Source: Proteiniphilum sp. UBA1403 (GTDB lineage: Bacteria > Bacteroidota > Bacteroidia > Bacteroidales > Dysgonomonadaceae). From it: a DNA stretch of 6,884 nucleotides. The notes under the pieces were generated by a model. That model was not told where the DNA came from. It worked only from the letters and a program-made list of their open reading frames with translations, and ran no database searches. The position numbers and the translations under genes were made by a program. Of the stretch, positions 1 through 6,775 are shown piece after piece (the first letter of the stretch is position 1; each line of letters opens with the position of its first letter). The stretch is taken from NCBI GenBank assembly GCA_002305715.1, contig DBQD01000052.1, forward strand, positions 1 through 6,884, read 5' to 3'.

Positions 1-194
1 TTCGTTGAATTTAATCAATACAGAATAGGAAATTAGGTAGCAGTTTAGAGCAAATTGTATCTTTCATCGTTTTGGTAGCCGAAATATCGAAAAAAACCGC
101 TTACTTTGTAGGTTGAAAGTAACGAAAAAGTATTATCAATCAACAATGCATGCACACAGCCGAATGACAGGCTGCAGGGTGTAATTCTGAAATT
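1..194. other. Non-coding leader upstream of glyS
   Basis: I see no supportable gene here. A reading frame from base 1 gives 11 codons before a TAG at 34-36, which could be the tail of an upstream gene, but it is too short to judge. For a glyS promoter the best match to the Bacteroidota -7 consensus TAnnTTTG is TTACTTTG at 101-108 (one mismatch). The nearest upstream TTTG (71-74) is 26 bases away rather than the usual 19-21, so this is weak. Close to the gene there is a small inverted repeat, CAGCC (157-161) and GGCTG (170-174), around an 8-base loop, and an 8-base palindrome TGCATGCA at 147-154. Nothing resembles a T-box or another known riboswitch. Confidence 0.4.
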
Positions 195-1742
195 ATGGCA
201 CAACAAGAAGAGGTTTTTAAAAAACTGGTATCGCATAGCAAAGAGTATGGGTATGTATTCCCTTCAAGTGAAATCTACGATGGCTTGGGAGCCGTGTACG
301 ACTACGGCCAGATGGGCGTGGAACTGAAAAATAACATTAAGAAATACTGGTGGGACAGCATGGTACTGCTGCACGAAAATGTGGTGGGAATTGACTCTGC
401 CATCTTTATGCATCCTACTATCTGGAAGGCATCGGGACACGTGGATGCTTTCAACGATCCGCTCATCGATAACAAGGATAGCAAGAAACGGTATCGTGCC
501 GATGTACTGATTGAAGATCATTTGGCAAAACTGGATGATAAGATTGATAAGGAGGTGCAAAAGGCTGCAAAACGCTTTGGGGAGTCGTTCGACGAGGCCA
601 TGTTTCGTGCAACCAACCCTCGCGTACTGGAACAACAGCAGAAAAGAGAGGAGATTCACACCCGCTTTGCAAAGGCATTGAACGATAACAACCTTGAGGA
701 ACTGAGACAGATCATTGTGGATTGTGAGATTGTTTGCCCCATAAGCGGTACTCGCAATTGGACCGAAGTTCGTCAGTTTAACTTGATGTTCTCTACCGAG
801 ATGGGGTCCACAGCCGATGGTGCAACCAAAATATACCTACGCCCCGAAACGGCACAGGGTATCTTCGTGAACTTCCTCAACGTGCAGAAAACAGGCCGTA
901 TGAAGATACCGTTCGGTATTGCACAAATTGGAAAGGCTTTCCGCAACGAGATTGTGGCTCGTCAGTTTATCTTCCGCATGCGGGAGTTCGAACAGATGGA
1001 GATGCAGTTCTTCGTGGCTCCGGGCGAAGAGCTAAAGTGGTTTGAACACTGGAAGCAGTTCCGAATGAAGTGGCACCAGTCGCTGGGCTTTGGCGCAGAT
1101 AAATATCGTTTCCACGATCACGACAAACTGGCGCACTACGCCAATGCGGCGACAGACATCGAGTTTGAAATGCCATTCGGATTCAAGGAGGTGGAGGGTA
1201 TTCACTCTCGTACCGACTTCGATTTGAGCCAACACGAAAAATATTCCGGTAAGAAGCTGCAGTATTTCGATCCGGAACTGAATAAATCCTATGTACCGTT
1301 TGTGGTGGAGACTTCCATTGGGGTAGATCGTATGTTCCTCTCCATCTTGGCTGCATCGTACTGCGAGGAAGAACTGGAAGGTGGAGACAGTCGCGTTCTG
1401 CTGAAGCTCCCGCCGGCACTCGCTCCGGTGAAGCTGGCTATCTTACCGCTGGTTAAGAAAGATGGGCTGCCGGAAAAAGCTCGCGAGATCATGAACGAAC
1501 TTAAGTTCAGCTTTGCTTGTCAGTACGACGAAAAAGACAGTATTGGCAAACGTTATCGCCGTCAGGATGCTATTGGTACTCCTTTCTGTGCGACCATCGA
1601 CCATCAGACGCTGGAGGACAATACCGTGACCATACGCTATCGCGATACAATGGAACAGGAACGGGTTTCCATTGAAGCACTGCAACGTACAATTGCCGAC
1701 AAAACAGATACTAAAAACTTACTGAAACAGCTATCAGCATAA
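195..1742 (+). CDS. glyS: Glycine--tRNA ligase (class II, dimeric eukaryote-like type)
   Basis: Cytoplasmic enzyme that charges tRNA-Gly with glycine using ATP. The 515 residues match the single-chain alpha2 GlyRS type rather than the two-subunit GlyQ/GlyS type of E. coli. Visible landmarks: the N-terminal GlyRS signature PSSEIYDGLGAVYDYGQMG (about 23-41), RPETAQG at 216-222 in the active site, class II motif 2 with FRNE at 249-252, motif 3 GVDRMFLS at 376-383 with its invariant arginine, and a C-terminal anticodon-binding domain from about 411 to 505. Residues 100-175 form a charged helical insertion typical of this type. The start is secure: an in-frame TGA lies at 165-167 and no other start codon falls between it and the ATG. 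No Shine-Dalgarno sequence is visible. The next gene begins 3 bases after the stop, so the two are probably co-transcribed. In this lineage the gene is often annotated glyS or glyQS. Confidence 0.97.
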   Translation: MAQQEEVFKKLVSHSKEYGYVFPSSEIYDGLGAVYDYGQMGVELKNNIKKYWWDSMVLLHENVVGIDSAIFMHPTIWKASGHVDAFNDPLIDNKDSKKRYRADVLIEDHLAKLDDKIDKEVQKAAKRFGESFDEAMFRATNPRVLEQQQKREEIHTRFAKALNDNNLEELRQIIVDCEIVCPISGTRNWTEVRQFNLMFSTEMGSTADGATKIYLRPETAQGIFVNFLNVQKTGRMKIPFGIAQIGKAFRNEIVARQFIFRMREFEQMEMQFFVAPGEELKWFEHWKQFRMKWHQSLGFGADKYRFHDHDKLAHYANAATDIEFEMPFGFKEVEGIHSRTDFDLSQHEKYSGKKLQYFDPELNKSYVPFVVETSIGVDRMFLSILAASYCEEELEGGDSRVLLKLPPALAPVKLAILPLVKKDGLPEKAREIMNELKFSFACQYDEKDSIGKRYRRQDAIGTPFCATIDHQTLEDNTVTIRYRDTMEQERVSIEALQRTIADKTDTKNLLKQLSA

Positions 1743-1745
1743 TTT

Positions 1746-2291
1746 ATGAAGAGATACCCATATTATTTCGTTTCAATATTGTTCGCTCTCCTGTTCTCGG
1801 CATGCGATGATAAAACTGAAACATTCGACGACCAGTGGAAGCTAGATAACGAAGCACAATTTGCTGCCATATCCAACAACTCGGAGTATGTGAGAATCAA
1901 CTCTCAATCGGGGAAAGGGTATATTATGGTGAAGAATCTGGTGACGGGCAATGGCGAAACTCCCTACTTCACAAGTCAAGTAAAAGTTCGCTATACCGGC
2001 TGGTACAAGAATGTATGGTCGATGCCGGACGTTTATACCGACGATAAAGGGAATATCATTCAGAACAAAGTGATTTTTGACACGACTGAAACAACCAAGA
2101 TTCCGCGTACATTTAGTGTAAACGGTGTGGTAGATGGTTTCTCCACAGCCTTGCAACGCATGCAGTTGGGTGACAAATGGGAGGTCTGGATGCCTTGGAA
2201 ACTGGCTTACGGTGAATCTGGAAACAGCACCATAAAAGGATACACCACGCTGGTTTTTGAAATTGAATTGGTAAGTATCGTTAAACAATAA
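1746..2291 (+). CDS. FKBP-type peptidyl-prolyl cis-trans isomerase, predicted lipoprotein
   Basis: Predicted envelope-anchored proline isomerase that would assist folding of exported proteins. Residues 1-19 are a lipoprotein signal peptide: a short basic start, a hydrophobic core and LFSAC ending at Cys20, the expected lipidation site. D21, D22 and K23 follow. A linker of about 50 residues leads to one FKBP domain (about 75-178). By comparison with human FKBP12, the pocket residues are recognisable: YTG at 83-85, FD at 111-112, F123, VV at 128-129, AYG at 154-156 and F171. The tryptophan at the pocket floor (W59 in FKBP12) is replaced by F132 in VDGFSTAL. The loop between YTG and FD holds 25 residues against about 7 in FKBP12. 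The gene starts 3 bases after the glyS stop and has no visible ribosome-binding site, which suggests coupled expression. The family call is firm; location and substrates are inferred. Confidence 0.93.
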   Translation: MKRYPYYFVSILFALLFSACDDKTETFDDQWKLDNEAQFAAISNNSEYVRINSQSGKGYIMVKNLVTGNGETPYFTSQVKVRYTGWYKNVWSMPDVYTDDKGNIIQNKVIFDTTETTKIPRTFSVNGVVDGFSTALQRMQLGDKWEVWMPWKLAYGESGNSTIKGYTTLVFEIELVSIVKQ

Positions 2292-2311
2292 GAATGATAC
2301 AATTATCATTC
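2292..2311 (-). terminator. Inverted repeat between convergent genes, possible terminator
   Basis: GAATGATA (2292-2299) and TATCATTC (2304-2311) form a perfect 8-bp stem around a CAAT loop. The repeat fills most of the 23-base gap between the stops of the FKBP gene and dacB. On the minus strand it lies 3 bases past the dacB stop and is followed by TTATTGTTT, a T-rich though interrupted run. On the plus strand the following bases are not T-rich. It is therefore more likely to end minus-strand transcription. The stem has only two G-C pairs, so it would be weak. Confidence 0.5.
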
Positions 2312-2314
2312 GAG

Positions 2315-3763
2315 TTATAAACCCTGCAAGAATTGTTCAATGGCACTCCTCACCTCCGTGCGGGTGCCATTGAAATTATTAACCATGATAGCAAAGGCTA
2401 ACCGCCTATTACCATCAATAAGATAGCCGGCATAGCATTGCACACCACCAATACTGCCACTCTTTGCGGCAATCTTTCCCCGATAACGACTGTTCCCCAT
2501 AAAACTTTTCAGGGTTCCATCTATTCCGGCAATTGGTAGTGAGTTAAAAAAGGATGTTGAACATGTGCTTTGTTGATGCATGTATATGAGCAGATTGGTA
2601 AGATATTGTGCACTCACAGCATTTTTTGGGGCTAGTCCGCTTCCGTCGTACATCTGCAGAGAAGTGGTTTCAATGCCTTTGGTGACCCAATATTTGGTTA
2701 TAAAGGTGATTCCTTCCTCGAGGGCGTCTGCATAGATGTTGTGGTTGCTATTCCTCCCAATTGTGCGGATCAGATGTTCGGCAAAATGGTTGTTGCTCTC
2801 CACATTTACCTCGCGCACAATATCCTTGAGTGGCGGAGACACATAGGAGTAGAGCACCTGCCCCACTCTATAGGGTTGATTGGCTGCTGGGGTACTGAAC
2901 CTGGCAAGATAATCTGCTTTGGCTGTTTCTACCTTTTTAATCTTTATGCCTGCCTGCTTCAGGTAGGTGGCCATTGTTTCTCCTAAAAACAGACCGGGAT
3001 TGGGGATGTCGCCTTTGATGCTGAACTCGATACGTCCTGCAGGTATGTTACCCCTTACTGTTCTTTCAGGTGAAAACGGAACTCCATAGATATAACCGTT
3101 ATCGCTCCCTGTGTTGTTTAACTTCAGCTCATTCTGAAATGTGAGTCCGTTCATTTGTGGTTCGGTACGGAGAATACGGGGTGGAGCATTTCGGTCTGTG
3201 GTGTTAAAGATAAGACGGTATGAATTGTCGTACACACTTATTCCATACGCTCCGGCAGCGTAATAATTACCCATATCAATCCAAGTCCATTCGGGCGAAA
3301 TGCCGTCATACCCAAACAGGTTATCCACAATATAGAGGGTATATTCTCGTGAAGGGATGAGTGCTCTTTTAAGAGCATCGACGGCGGTTGTAAAGAAAAG
3401 GTCTGGATTGGTTTGAAAGACTTCGCTGGCCAATGTGGGGTCTCCCGTACCGATAACCAGTATGCGAGATGGATCATCAGCATCGAGTGCGACATCGGTC
3501 TTATAGCGGTAGTTCTCACCCAAAACCTCCAGTGCTGTTGCCGTGGTAATGAGTTTCAACACCGATGCGGGGGTAAGTGACTTGTCGGCATCATATTCCA
3601 CAAGCTGCTTACCTGTGGTTATATCCACTACAGAGATACCGACCGATGCATGTTTAAGTGCAGGGTGATTGATAAATTTCTGTATAGATGTCTGCCCATA
3701 ACCGACAGTGGTCAGAAGTGAGGTCAAAAGAATGAACAGGGATAATGCAATATTCTTCCGCAT
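2315..3763 (-). CDS. dacB: D-alanyl-D-alanine carboxypeptidase/endopeptidase (PBP4 type, MEROPS S13)
   Basis: Periplasmic penicillin-binding protein that removes the terminal D-Ala from peptidoglycan stem peptides and cuts D-Ala-meso-DAP cross-links. The 482 residues are close to the 477 of E. coli PBP4. A signal peptide covers about 1-23 (hydrophobic 5-20, likely cut after GYG before Q24). The three active-site motifs are present: SVLK at 67-70 (nucleophile S67, K70), SNN at 323-325, and KSG at 434-436, with Ser in place of the Thr of the usual KTG. Residues from about 90 to 290, between the first two motifs, match the large insertion region of this family. YDGSGLAP (372-379) is also characteristic. 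It reads toward the FKBP gene and lies 48 bases beyond the dioxygenase gene. Its leader holds a strong A/T inverted repeat and a possible -7 box, so it may have its own promoter. Substrate specificity is inferred from the family. Confidence 0.95.
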   Translation of the reverse strand: MRKNIALSLFILLTSLLTTVGYGQTSIQKFINHPALKHASVGISVVDITTGKQLVEYDADKSLTPASVLKLITTATALEVLGENYRYKTDVALDADDPSRILVIGTGDPTLASEVFQTNPDLFFTTAVDALKRALIPSREYTLYIVDNLFGYDGISPEWTWIDMGNYYAAGAYGISVYDNSYRLIFNTTDRNAPPRILRTEPQMNGLTFQNELKLNNTGSDNGYIYGVPFSPERTVRGNIPAGRIEFSIKGDIPNPGLFLGETMATYLKQAGIKIKKVETAKADYLARFSTPAANQPYRVGQVLYSYVSPPLKDIVREVNVESNNHFAEHLIRTIGRNSNHNIYADALEEGITFITKYWVTKGIETTSLQMYDGSGLAPKNAVSAQYLTNLLIYMHQQSTCSTSFFNSLPIAGIDGTLKSFMGNSRYRGKIAAKSGSIGGVQCYAGYLIDGNRRLAFAIMVNNFNGTRTEVRSAIEQFLQGL

Positions 3764-3767
3764 GCTG

Positions 3768-3800
3768 TTTTTGTTATTGTTTTTACAAAAATAACAAAAA
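3768..3800. repeat. Perfect 11-bp A/T inverted repeat in the dacB leader
   Basis: TTTTTGTTATT (3768-3778) and AATAACAAAAA (3790-3800) are exact reverse complements separated by 11 bases. With one G bulged (3779), three further A-T pairs can form (3780-3782 with 3787-3789), leaving a tetraloop. The repeat occupies most of the 48-base gap between the dioxygenase stop and the dacB start. It could be a weak terminator for the dioxygenase transcript, an operator, or a leader hairpin close to the dacB start. Such A/T-rich palindromes are also expected occasionally by chance in A/T-rich gaps. Confidence 0.55.
3786..3793 (-). promoter_or_regulatory. Possible -7 promoter box for dacB
   Basis: Read on the minus strand, TATTTTTG matches the Bacteroidota sigma-ABfr -7 consensus TAnnTTTG at every fixed position. 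It would start transcription about 15 bases before the dacB ATG. No TTTG is present at the -33 position 19-21 bases upstream, and the box lies within the inverted repeat, so the match could be a by-product of the A/T-rich sequence. Confidence 0.3.
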
Positions 3801-3811
3801 AGTTGCTTCCT

Positions 3812-4645
3812 CTATTTGGGATTGATAATTACGGAGGTCATGGTGAGTGAACCGCCAACCGGCTCATCGTTAAAGAGGGCAATATCGTCTGTCTTCTCCT
3901 TGAGTGCAAGGGTATATAGGAGCGGTAAGTAATGTTCGGGTGTGGGAATAGCGAGTTCAAAGGCGAGCCCCTGTTTTCTGAATTGTATGAGGCGTTGATG
4001 ATCGTCGTTCAGAATATAGGATTTCATCTTGTCGTTGGCCTCAATGGCCCAGTCATAACCGAAGGGATCACCGTCGAGACGTCGGAAGTCGACCAGCCGC
4101 AGGTTATGTACCATGTTTCCACTGCCAACAATCAGCACCCCTTTACGGCGAAGCTCACGGATCTCCTTGGCCAGTTCGTAATGATACTGTGCCGGTTGGG
4201 TGTAGTCGATACTCATTTGAATAACAGGGACATTGGCCTGTGGATAGAGATGCTTGATCACACTCCAAGCACCATGGTCGAGCCCCCAATTATAATCAAG
4301 CCCCACCTCTGTCTTTGTAATCAAATCTTTGGTCTTGTTAGCCCATTCCGGGCTGCCCGGTGCAGGGTATTGTACTTCATAAAGTTGACGAGGGAATCCG
4401 CCAAAATCGTGAATGGTCTCCGGGTTCGACATAGCCGTCACCCATGTCCCTCTTGTTTCCCAATGCGCCGAGATGCACAAGATAAGTTGTGGCCTGGGAA
4501 GGGAACGCCCCAATTTGCGGAAAGAAGCAACAAACCGGTTTTCTTCAATGGCATTCATGGGACTGCCATGGCCCAAGAACAGGACCGGCATCAAATCGGT
4601 ACGACCAAATTGAGAGGTTATATTGCGTAGATTGCTGAGTGTCAT
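3812..4645 (-). CDS. ygiD: 4,5-DOPA extradiol dioxygenase homologue (YgiD/LigB family)
   Basis: Class III extradiol ring-cleavage dioxygenase family, cytoplasmic, with no signal peptide. E. coli YgiD opens the ring of L-DOPA between carbons 4 and 5 using O2. The 277 residues carry the four expected metal-binding histidines in context: H26 in FLGHGSPMNA, H61 in SAHWETRG, H180 in GNMVHNLR and H238 in TPEHYLPL. GLDHGAW (121-127) supplies the conserved H124, and DFGGFPRQLYE (80-90) is also family-typical. The ATG used leaves about 18 residues before MPVLFLGHG, similar to the short extension in E. coli YgiD; Met19 is a possible alternative start. It starts 21 bases beyond the terminator of the barrel gene with no clear promoter in between, so expression may rely on read-through or an unrecognised promoter. 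The family is clear, but the real substrate is unknown. Confidence 0.92.
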   Translation of the reverse strand: MTLSNLRNITSQFGRTDLMPVLFLGHGSPMNAIEENRFVASFRKLGRSLPRPQLILCISAHWETRGTWVTAMSNPETIHDFGGFPRQLYEVQYPAPGSPEWANKTKDLITKTEVGLDYNWGLDHGAWSVIKHLYPQANVPVIQMSIDYTQPAQYHYELAKEIRELRRKGVLIVGSGNMVHNLRLVDFRRLDGDPFGYDWAIEANDKMKSYILNDDHQRLIQFRKQGLAFELAIPTPEHYLPLLYTLALKEKTDDIALFNDEPVGGSLTMTSVIINPK

Positions 4646-4665
4646 TTTTGATAGAAGTTAAATGG

Positions 4666-4701
4666 AAAAAGACTGCCGTGCAGTATGCAGACAGCCTTTT
4701 T
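4666..4701 (-). terminator. Intrinsic terminator of the outer-membrane barrel gene
   Basis: On the minus strand, AAAAAGGCTG (from 4701 down to 4692) pairs with CAGTCTTTTT (4675 down to 4666) as a 10-bp stem with one G-U wobble. The T run forms the end of the stem. The 16-base loop can form an inner TGCA/TGCA stem. The hairpin lies 18 bases past the TAA of the barrel gene. Read on the plus strand the wobble becomes an A-C mismatch, which supports a minus-strand role. Confidence 0.8.
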
Positions 4702-4719
4702 CATTCTTTACGATACAAT

Positions 4720-5340
4720 TTAGAATTTAAATCCTACAGATAAATAGGCGTTCTGATTCTTTACGTTGCCGTTGCTACTGTTTGAGATATTAACAAGACC
4801 CATATCCCAGCCAAGATCCAACAGCAATGGTCCAAACTCAGCGCCTACACCTAGCCCCAAACCAGCATCAAAAGGTTTGTACTGACCGGCAGCGTCACCG
4901 AAGATTTTATCTACGTCCCACGTACCTGAAAGGCTTCCAACTTTCGCTTCGCGCTTACCGCCCACTCCATAGGCTGCATAAGGTCCTGCATGAAGAACAA
5001 CGCGTGTTCCGGGGGTCACATCTACTTTGTATGCATAATGTACCGGGAGCTGCAGATAGTATAAATTCTCGGTATATTCTATATTCGGCGAAGAATCTTT
5101 AGCTTTAAAGCCTTTGGTCGTAAAAAACAGACCAGTTTGAATTGCAGAATTAGGAACAAATTCATAATCGAGTGCCAGTCCAAGATTAAATCCTATTTTT
5201 GGATTGTTATCATCTATCTCGTCGCCATACACCAGGTTCGACATGTTTACACCGCCTTTTATACCTAAATTCACCTGTGCGCTCACAACAGTTACGATGG
5301 CCAGCATCATCACTGCAACAATTAGTCTTAATTTCTTCAT
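4720..5340 (-). CDS. Outer-membrane beta-barrel protein (PorT-like family)
   Basis: Small predicted outer-membrane barrel of unknown specific role. The 206 residues begin with a clear signal peptide (basic MKKLR, hydrophobic 6-19, likely cut after VVSA before Q22). The mature part opens with LGIKGGVNMSN (25-35), a typical first strand of this family, and then alternates amphipathic strands with short turns. Recognisable strands include YYLQLPVHYAYK (94-105), VVLHAGPYAAYGVGG (114-128) and FDAGLGLGVGAEF (157-169). The chain ends NAYLSVGFKF, with the C-terminal aromatic residue expected of outer-membrane barrels. Acidic or polar stretches at about 38-48 and 80-92 are probably surface loops. The gene stands alone: 206 non-coding bases lie upstream and a strong terminator follows. 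The family resembles the Pfam OMP_b-brl_2 group, which is broad, so no transport or secretion role should be assumed. Confidence 0.87.
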   Translation of the reverse strand: MKKLRLIVAVMMLAIVTVVSAQVNLGIKGGVNMSNLVYGDEIDDNNPKIGFNLGLALDYEFVPNSAIQTGLFFTTKGFKAKDSSPNIEYTENLYYLQLPVHYAYKVDVTPGTRVVLHAGPYAAYGVGGKREAKVGSLSGTWDVDKIFGDAAGQYKPFDAGLGLGVGAEFGPLLLDLGWDMGLVNISNSSNGNVKNQNAYLSVGFKF

Positions 5341-5546
5341 AATTCAATTAATTTTCATTGGTTCGTTAAAATTCAGCGTTGGGTCATTCGATCTCCAAAG
5401 CTTCTATTAAAACAGTTCGATGCTTTTTTTGTTCGGATTCCTCCGTTGACGCTCTCTCAAGTAAAAAATAAAACAACTCGTACGTTGAGGTATGGATGAG
5501 CAATCTTCAGGATAATCTTGTTGATGAAAATTGACGTAGATGTATT
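5341..5546. other. Intergenic region upstream of the barrel gene
   Basis: These 206 bases separate the M16 peptidase stop from the barrel gene start, both on the minus strand. I see no gene. The best -7 box is AAGCTTTG (minus strand, 5396-5403), one mismatch from TAnnTTTG, giving a leader of about 50 bases, but no TTTG appears at -33. A 4-bp stem, CAAC and GTTG (5474-5487), is followed on the minus strand by a T-rich run (5463-5473); it might be a weak terminator for the peptidase transcript. The palindrome at 5543-5557 overlapping the peptidase stop is purely A/T. Confidence 0.35.
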
Positions 5547-6761
5547 TTAATAAAATATTAGACTGGAAGGAGTATCGACAAAAATCTCGTTTGCGACCTC
5601 AATTAGTTGGGCAGAAGTAATGCGGTCTATTTGGGTGAAAATCTCCTCGATGGGGGTATAGGAATTGAACAGCAACAACTGCTTTCCCATGGAGAGGGCG
5701 TTGTTTTCGTTGTTCTCTGCCGCAATTCCCAACTGTCCCTTCCATTGTCTTTTGGCCAGAGAAAGCTGCATGGAGGTGAGTTCTTTTGTCTTCAGTTTCT
5801 CTATTTCCTTATTGACCAATCGAATACATTTTTCCCTTTGTTTCTGATCGCACGCAAAATAAATTGAGAGCAGTCCCGAGTCGGAATAGAGGATGGCGTT
5901 CGACTCCACCAGGTAAGCGAGACCATGTTTCTCGCGCAGTGAGTTGTTGAGGCGACTATTGAGGCTTCCTCCTCCCAGTAAATTATTGAGCAGGTATAGG
6001 GTGTACTTTTGGGGATGGTGGACCGAAAAGGCCGGATAGCCCAGCATTACATGTGTTTGAGAAGTGTTCTTCTCCACACTTTTCTGAAAAGGAGCCGTAG
6101 GTGTAGGGGCGGTCCGCTCTTTGCGGGGTGTTAAATTGCTTGTGATAGAGAAATATTTCTCCACCTGACGCACAACCTTGGCAAACGAGGTTTTTCCGTA
6201 CGAGAAGAACACCATCTCGGAGGGGTGGTATTGACGCCATATGAATCGCCGGATGGATTCGGTATTGAATGAATTGAGAGACTCTTCCTCTCCCAGAATG
6301 TAATGACCCATGTCGTGACCCTGATAGAAGAGATTCTCAAAATCGTCGTAGATGAGCTCCGAGGGGGAGTCGTGATAAGAGTTGATTTCTTCCAGGATGA
6401 CCTCCTTCTCCCGATCAATCTGACGCGATGTGAAGGTTGAATGAAAGAGGATGTCGCTCAACAGTTCGGTAGCACGGGGAAAATATTCCTCCAGAAAGGT
6501 AGCGTAAAAGTAGGTCTCCTCCTTGGTGGTGTAGGCATTTAAATCACCACCCACATGCTCCATGCGATTGGCTATATGGTGGGCTTTCCGCTTGGTTGTT
6601 CCCTTGAAGAGCATGTGCTCCACAAAGTGCGCCATACCCCATTCATTGGGGTATTCATCTCGTGTGCCGGTGTTGACAACAACACCACAATAGGATATTT
6701 CGGATGGAAAAGAGCGGTGAATAATTCGCAGCCCATTGGGCAATGTATGCGTTGATATCAT
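5547..6761 (-). CDS. M16 family zinc metallopeptidase (processing-peptidase-like)
   Basis: Inverzincin peptidase of the M16B type, related to mitochondrial processing peptidase and bacterial PqqL/YmxG-like enzymes. The 404 residues form the usual two halves. The zinc motif HFVEH lies at 45-49 (ligands H45 and H49, catalytic E48). E125 in VILEEI sits exactly 75 residues after H49, the spacing expected for the third ligand. GGDLNAYTTKEETYFYA (71-87) is the following conserved segment. The C-terminal half carries GGGSLNSRLNNSLREKHGLA (263-282) followed by Y283, matching the R/Y substrate-binding element, so catalytic and binding halves sit in one chain. No signal peptide is seen; the protein appears cytoplasmic. 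The start leaves 14 bases after the preceding gene's stop, suggesting co-transcription. Cellular substrates are not known from the sequence. Confidence 0.95.
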   Translation of the reverse strand: MISTHTLPNGLRIIHRSFPSEISYCGVVVNTGTRDEYPNEWGMAHFVEHMLFKGTTKRKAHHIANRMEHVGGDLNAYTTKEETYFYATFLEEYFPRATELLSDILFHSTFTSRQIDREKEVILEEINSYHDSPSELIYDDFENLFYQGHDMGHYILGEEESLNSFNTESIRRFIWRQYHPSEMVFFSYGKTSFAKVVRQVEKYFSITSNLTPRKERTAPTPTAPFQKSVEKNTSQTHVMLGYPAFSVHHPQKYTLYLLNNLLGGGSLNSRLNNSLREKHGLAYLVESNAILYSDSGLLSIYFACDQKQREKCIRLVNKEIEKLKTKELTSMQLSLAKRQWKGQLGIAAENNENNALSMGKQLLLFNSYTPIEEIFTQIDRITSAQLIEVANEIFVDTPSSLIFY

Positions 6762-6775
6762 GTTTGAATTTCTGT

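Noticed and set aside
157..174. Inverted repeat CAGCC/GGCTG as a riboswitch or T-box element for glyS
   Set aside because: The stem has only 5 pairs with no T-box sequence or specifier loop visible, and T-box control is not known as a feature of Bacteroidota.
45..236. Possible small 63-residue protein on the minus strand in the glyS leader
   Set aside because: It begins inside glyS, is rich in Phe, Leu and Cys in no ordered pattern, has no clear leader or family, and looks like random A/T-rich translation.
434..436. Whole-window search for an undescribed defence, mobile or repeat-based system
   Set aside because: Every long gene falls in a known housekeeping or envelope family, and I saw no direct-repeat array, transposase, recombinase, toxin-antitoxin pair or orphan non-coding stretch longer than about 206 bases.
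264..659. Open frame of 131 codons on the minus strand inside glyS
   Set aside because: It is antisense to the conserved N-terminal half of GlyRS and has no protein-like features of its own.
1842..2309. Open frame of 155 codons on the minus strand opposite the FKBP gene
   Set aside because: It overlaps a clear FKBP domain in antisense, shows no family features, and would run through the hairpin between the convergent genes.
3932..4630. Open frame of 232 codons on the plus strand opposite the dioxygenase gene
   Set aside because: It lies entirely antisense to a gene with all catalytic residues intact, and its translation shows no recognisable domain, signal peptide or sensible composition. 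It is best explained by codon bias of the real gene.
5543..5557. Palindrome TATTTTA-A-TAAAATA at the peptidase stop codon as a terminator
   Set aside because: It is entirely A/T, its single-base loop is too small for a hairpin, and it overlaps the stop codon, so it is likely fortuitous.
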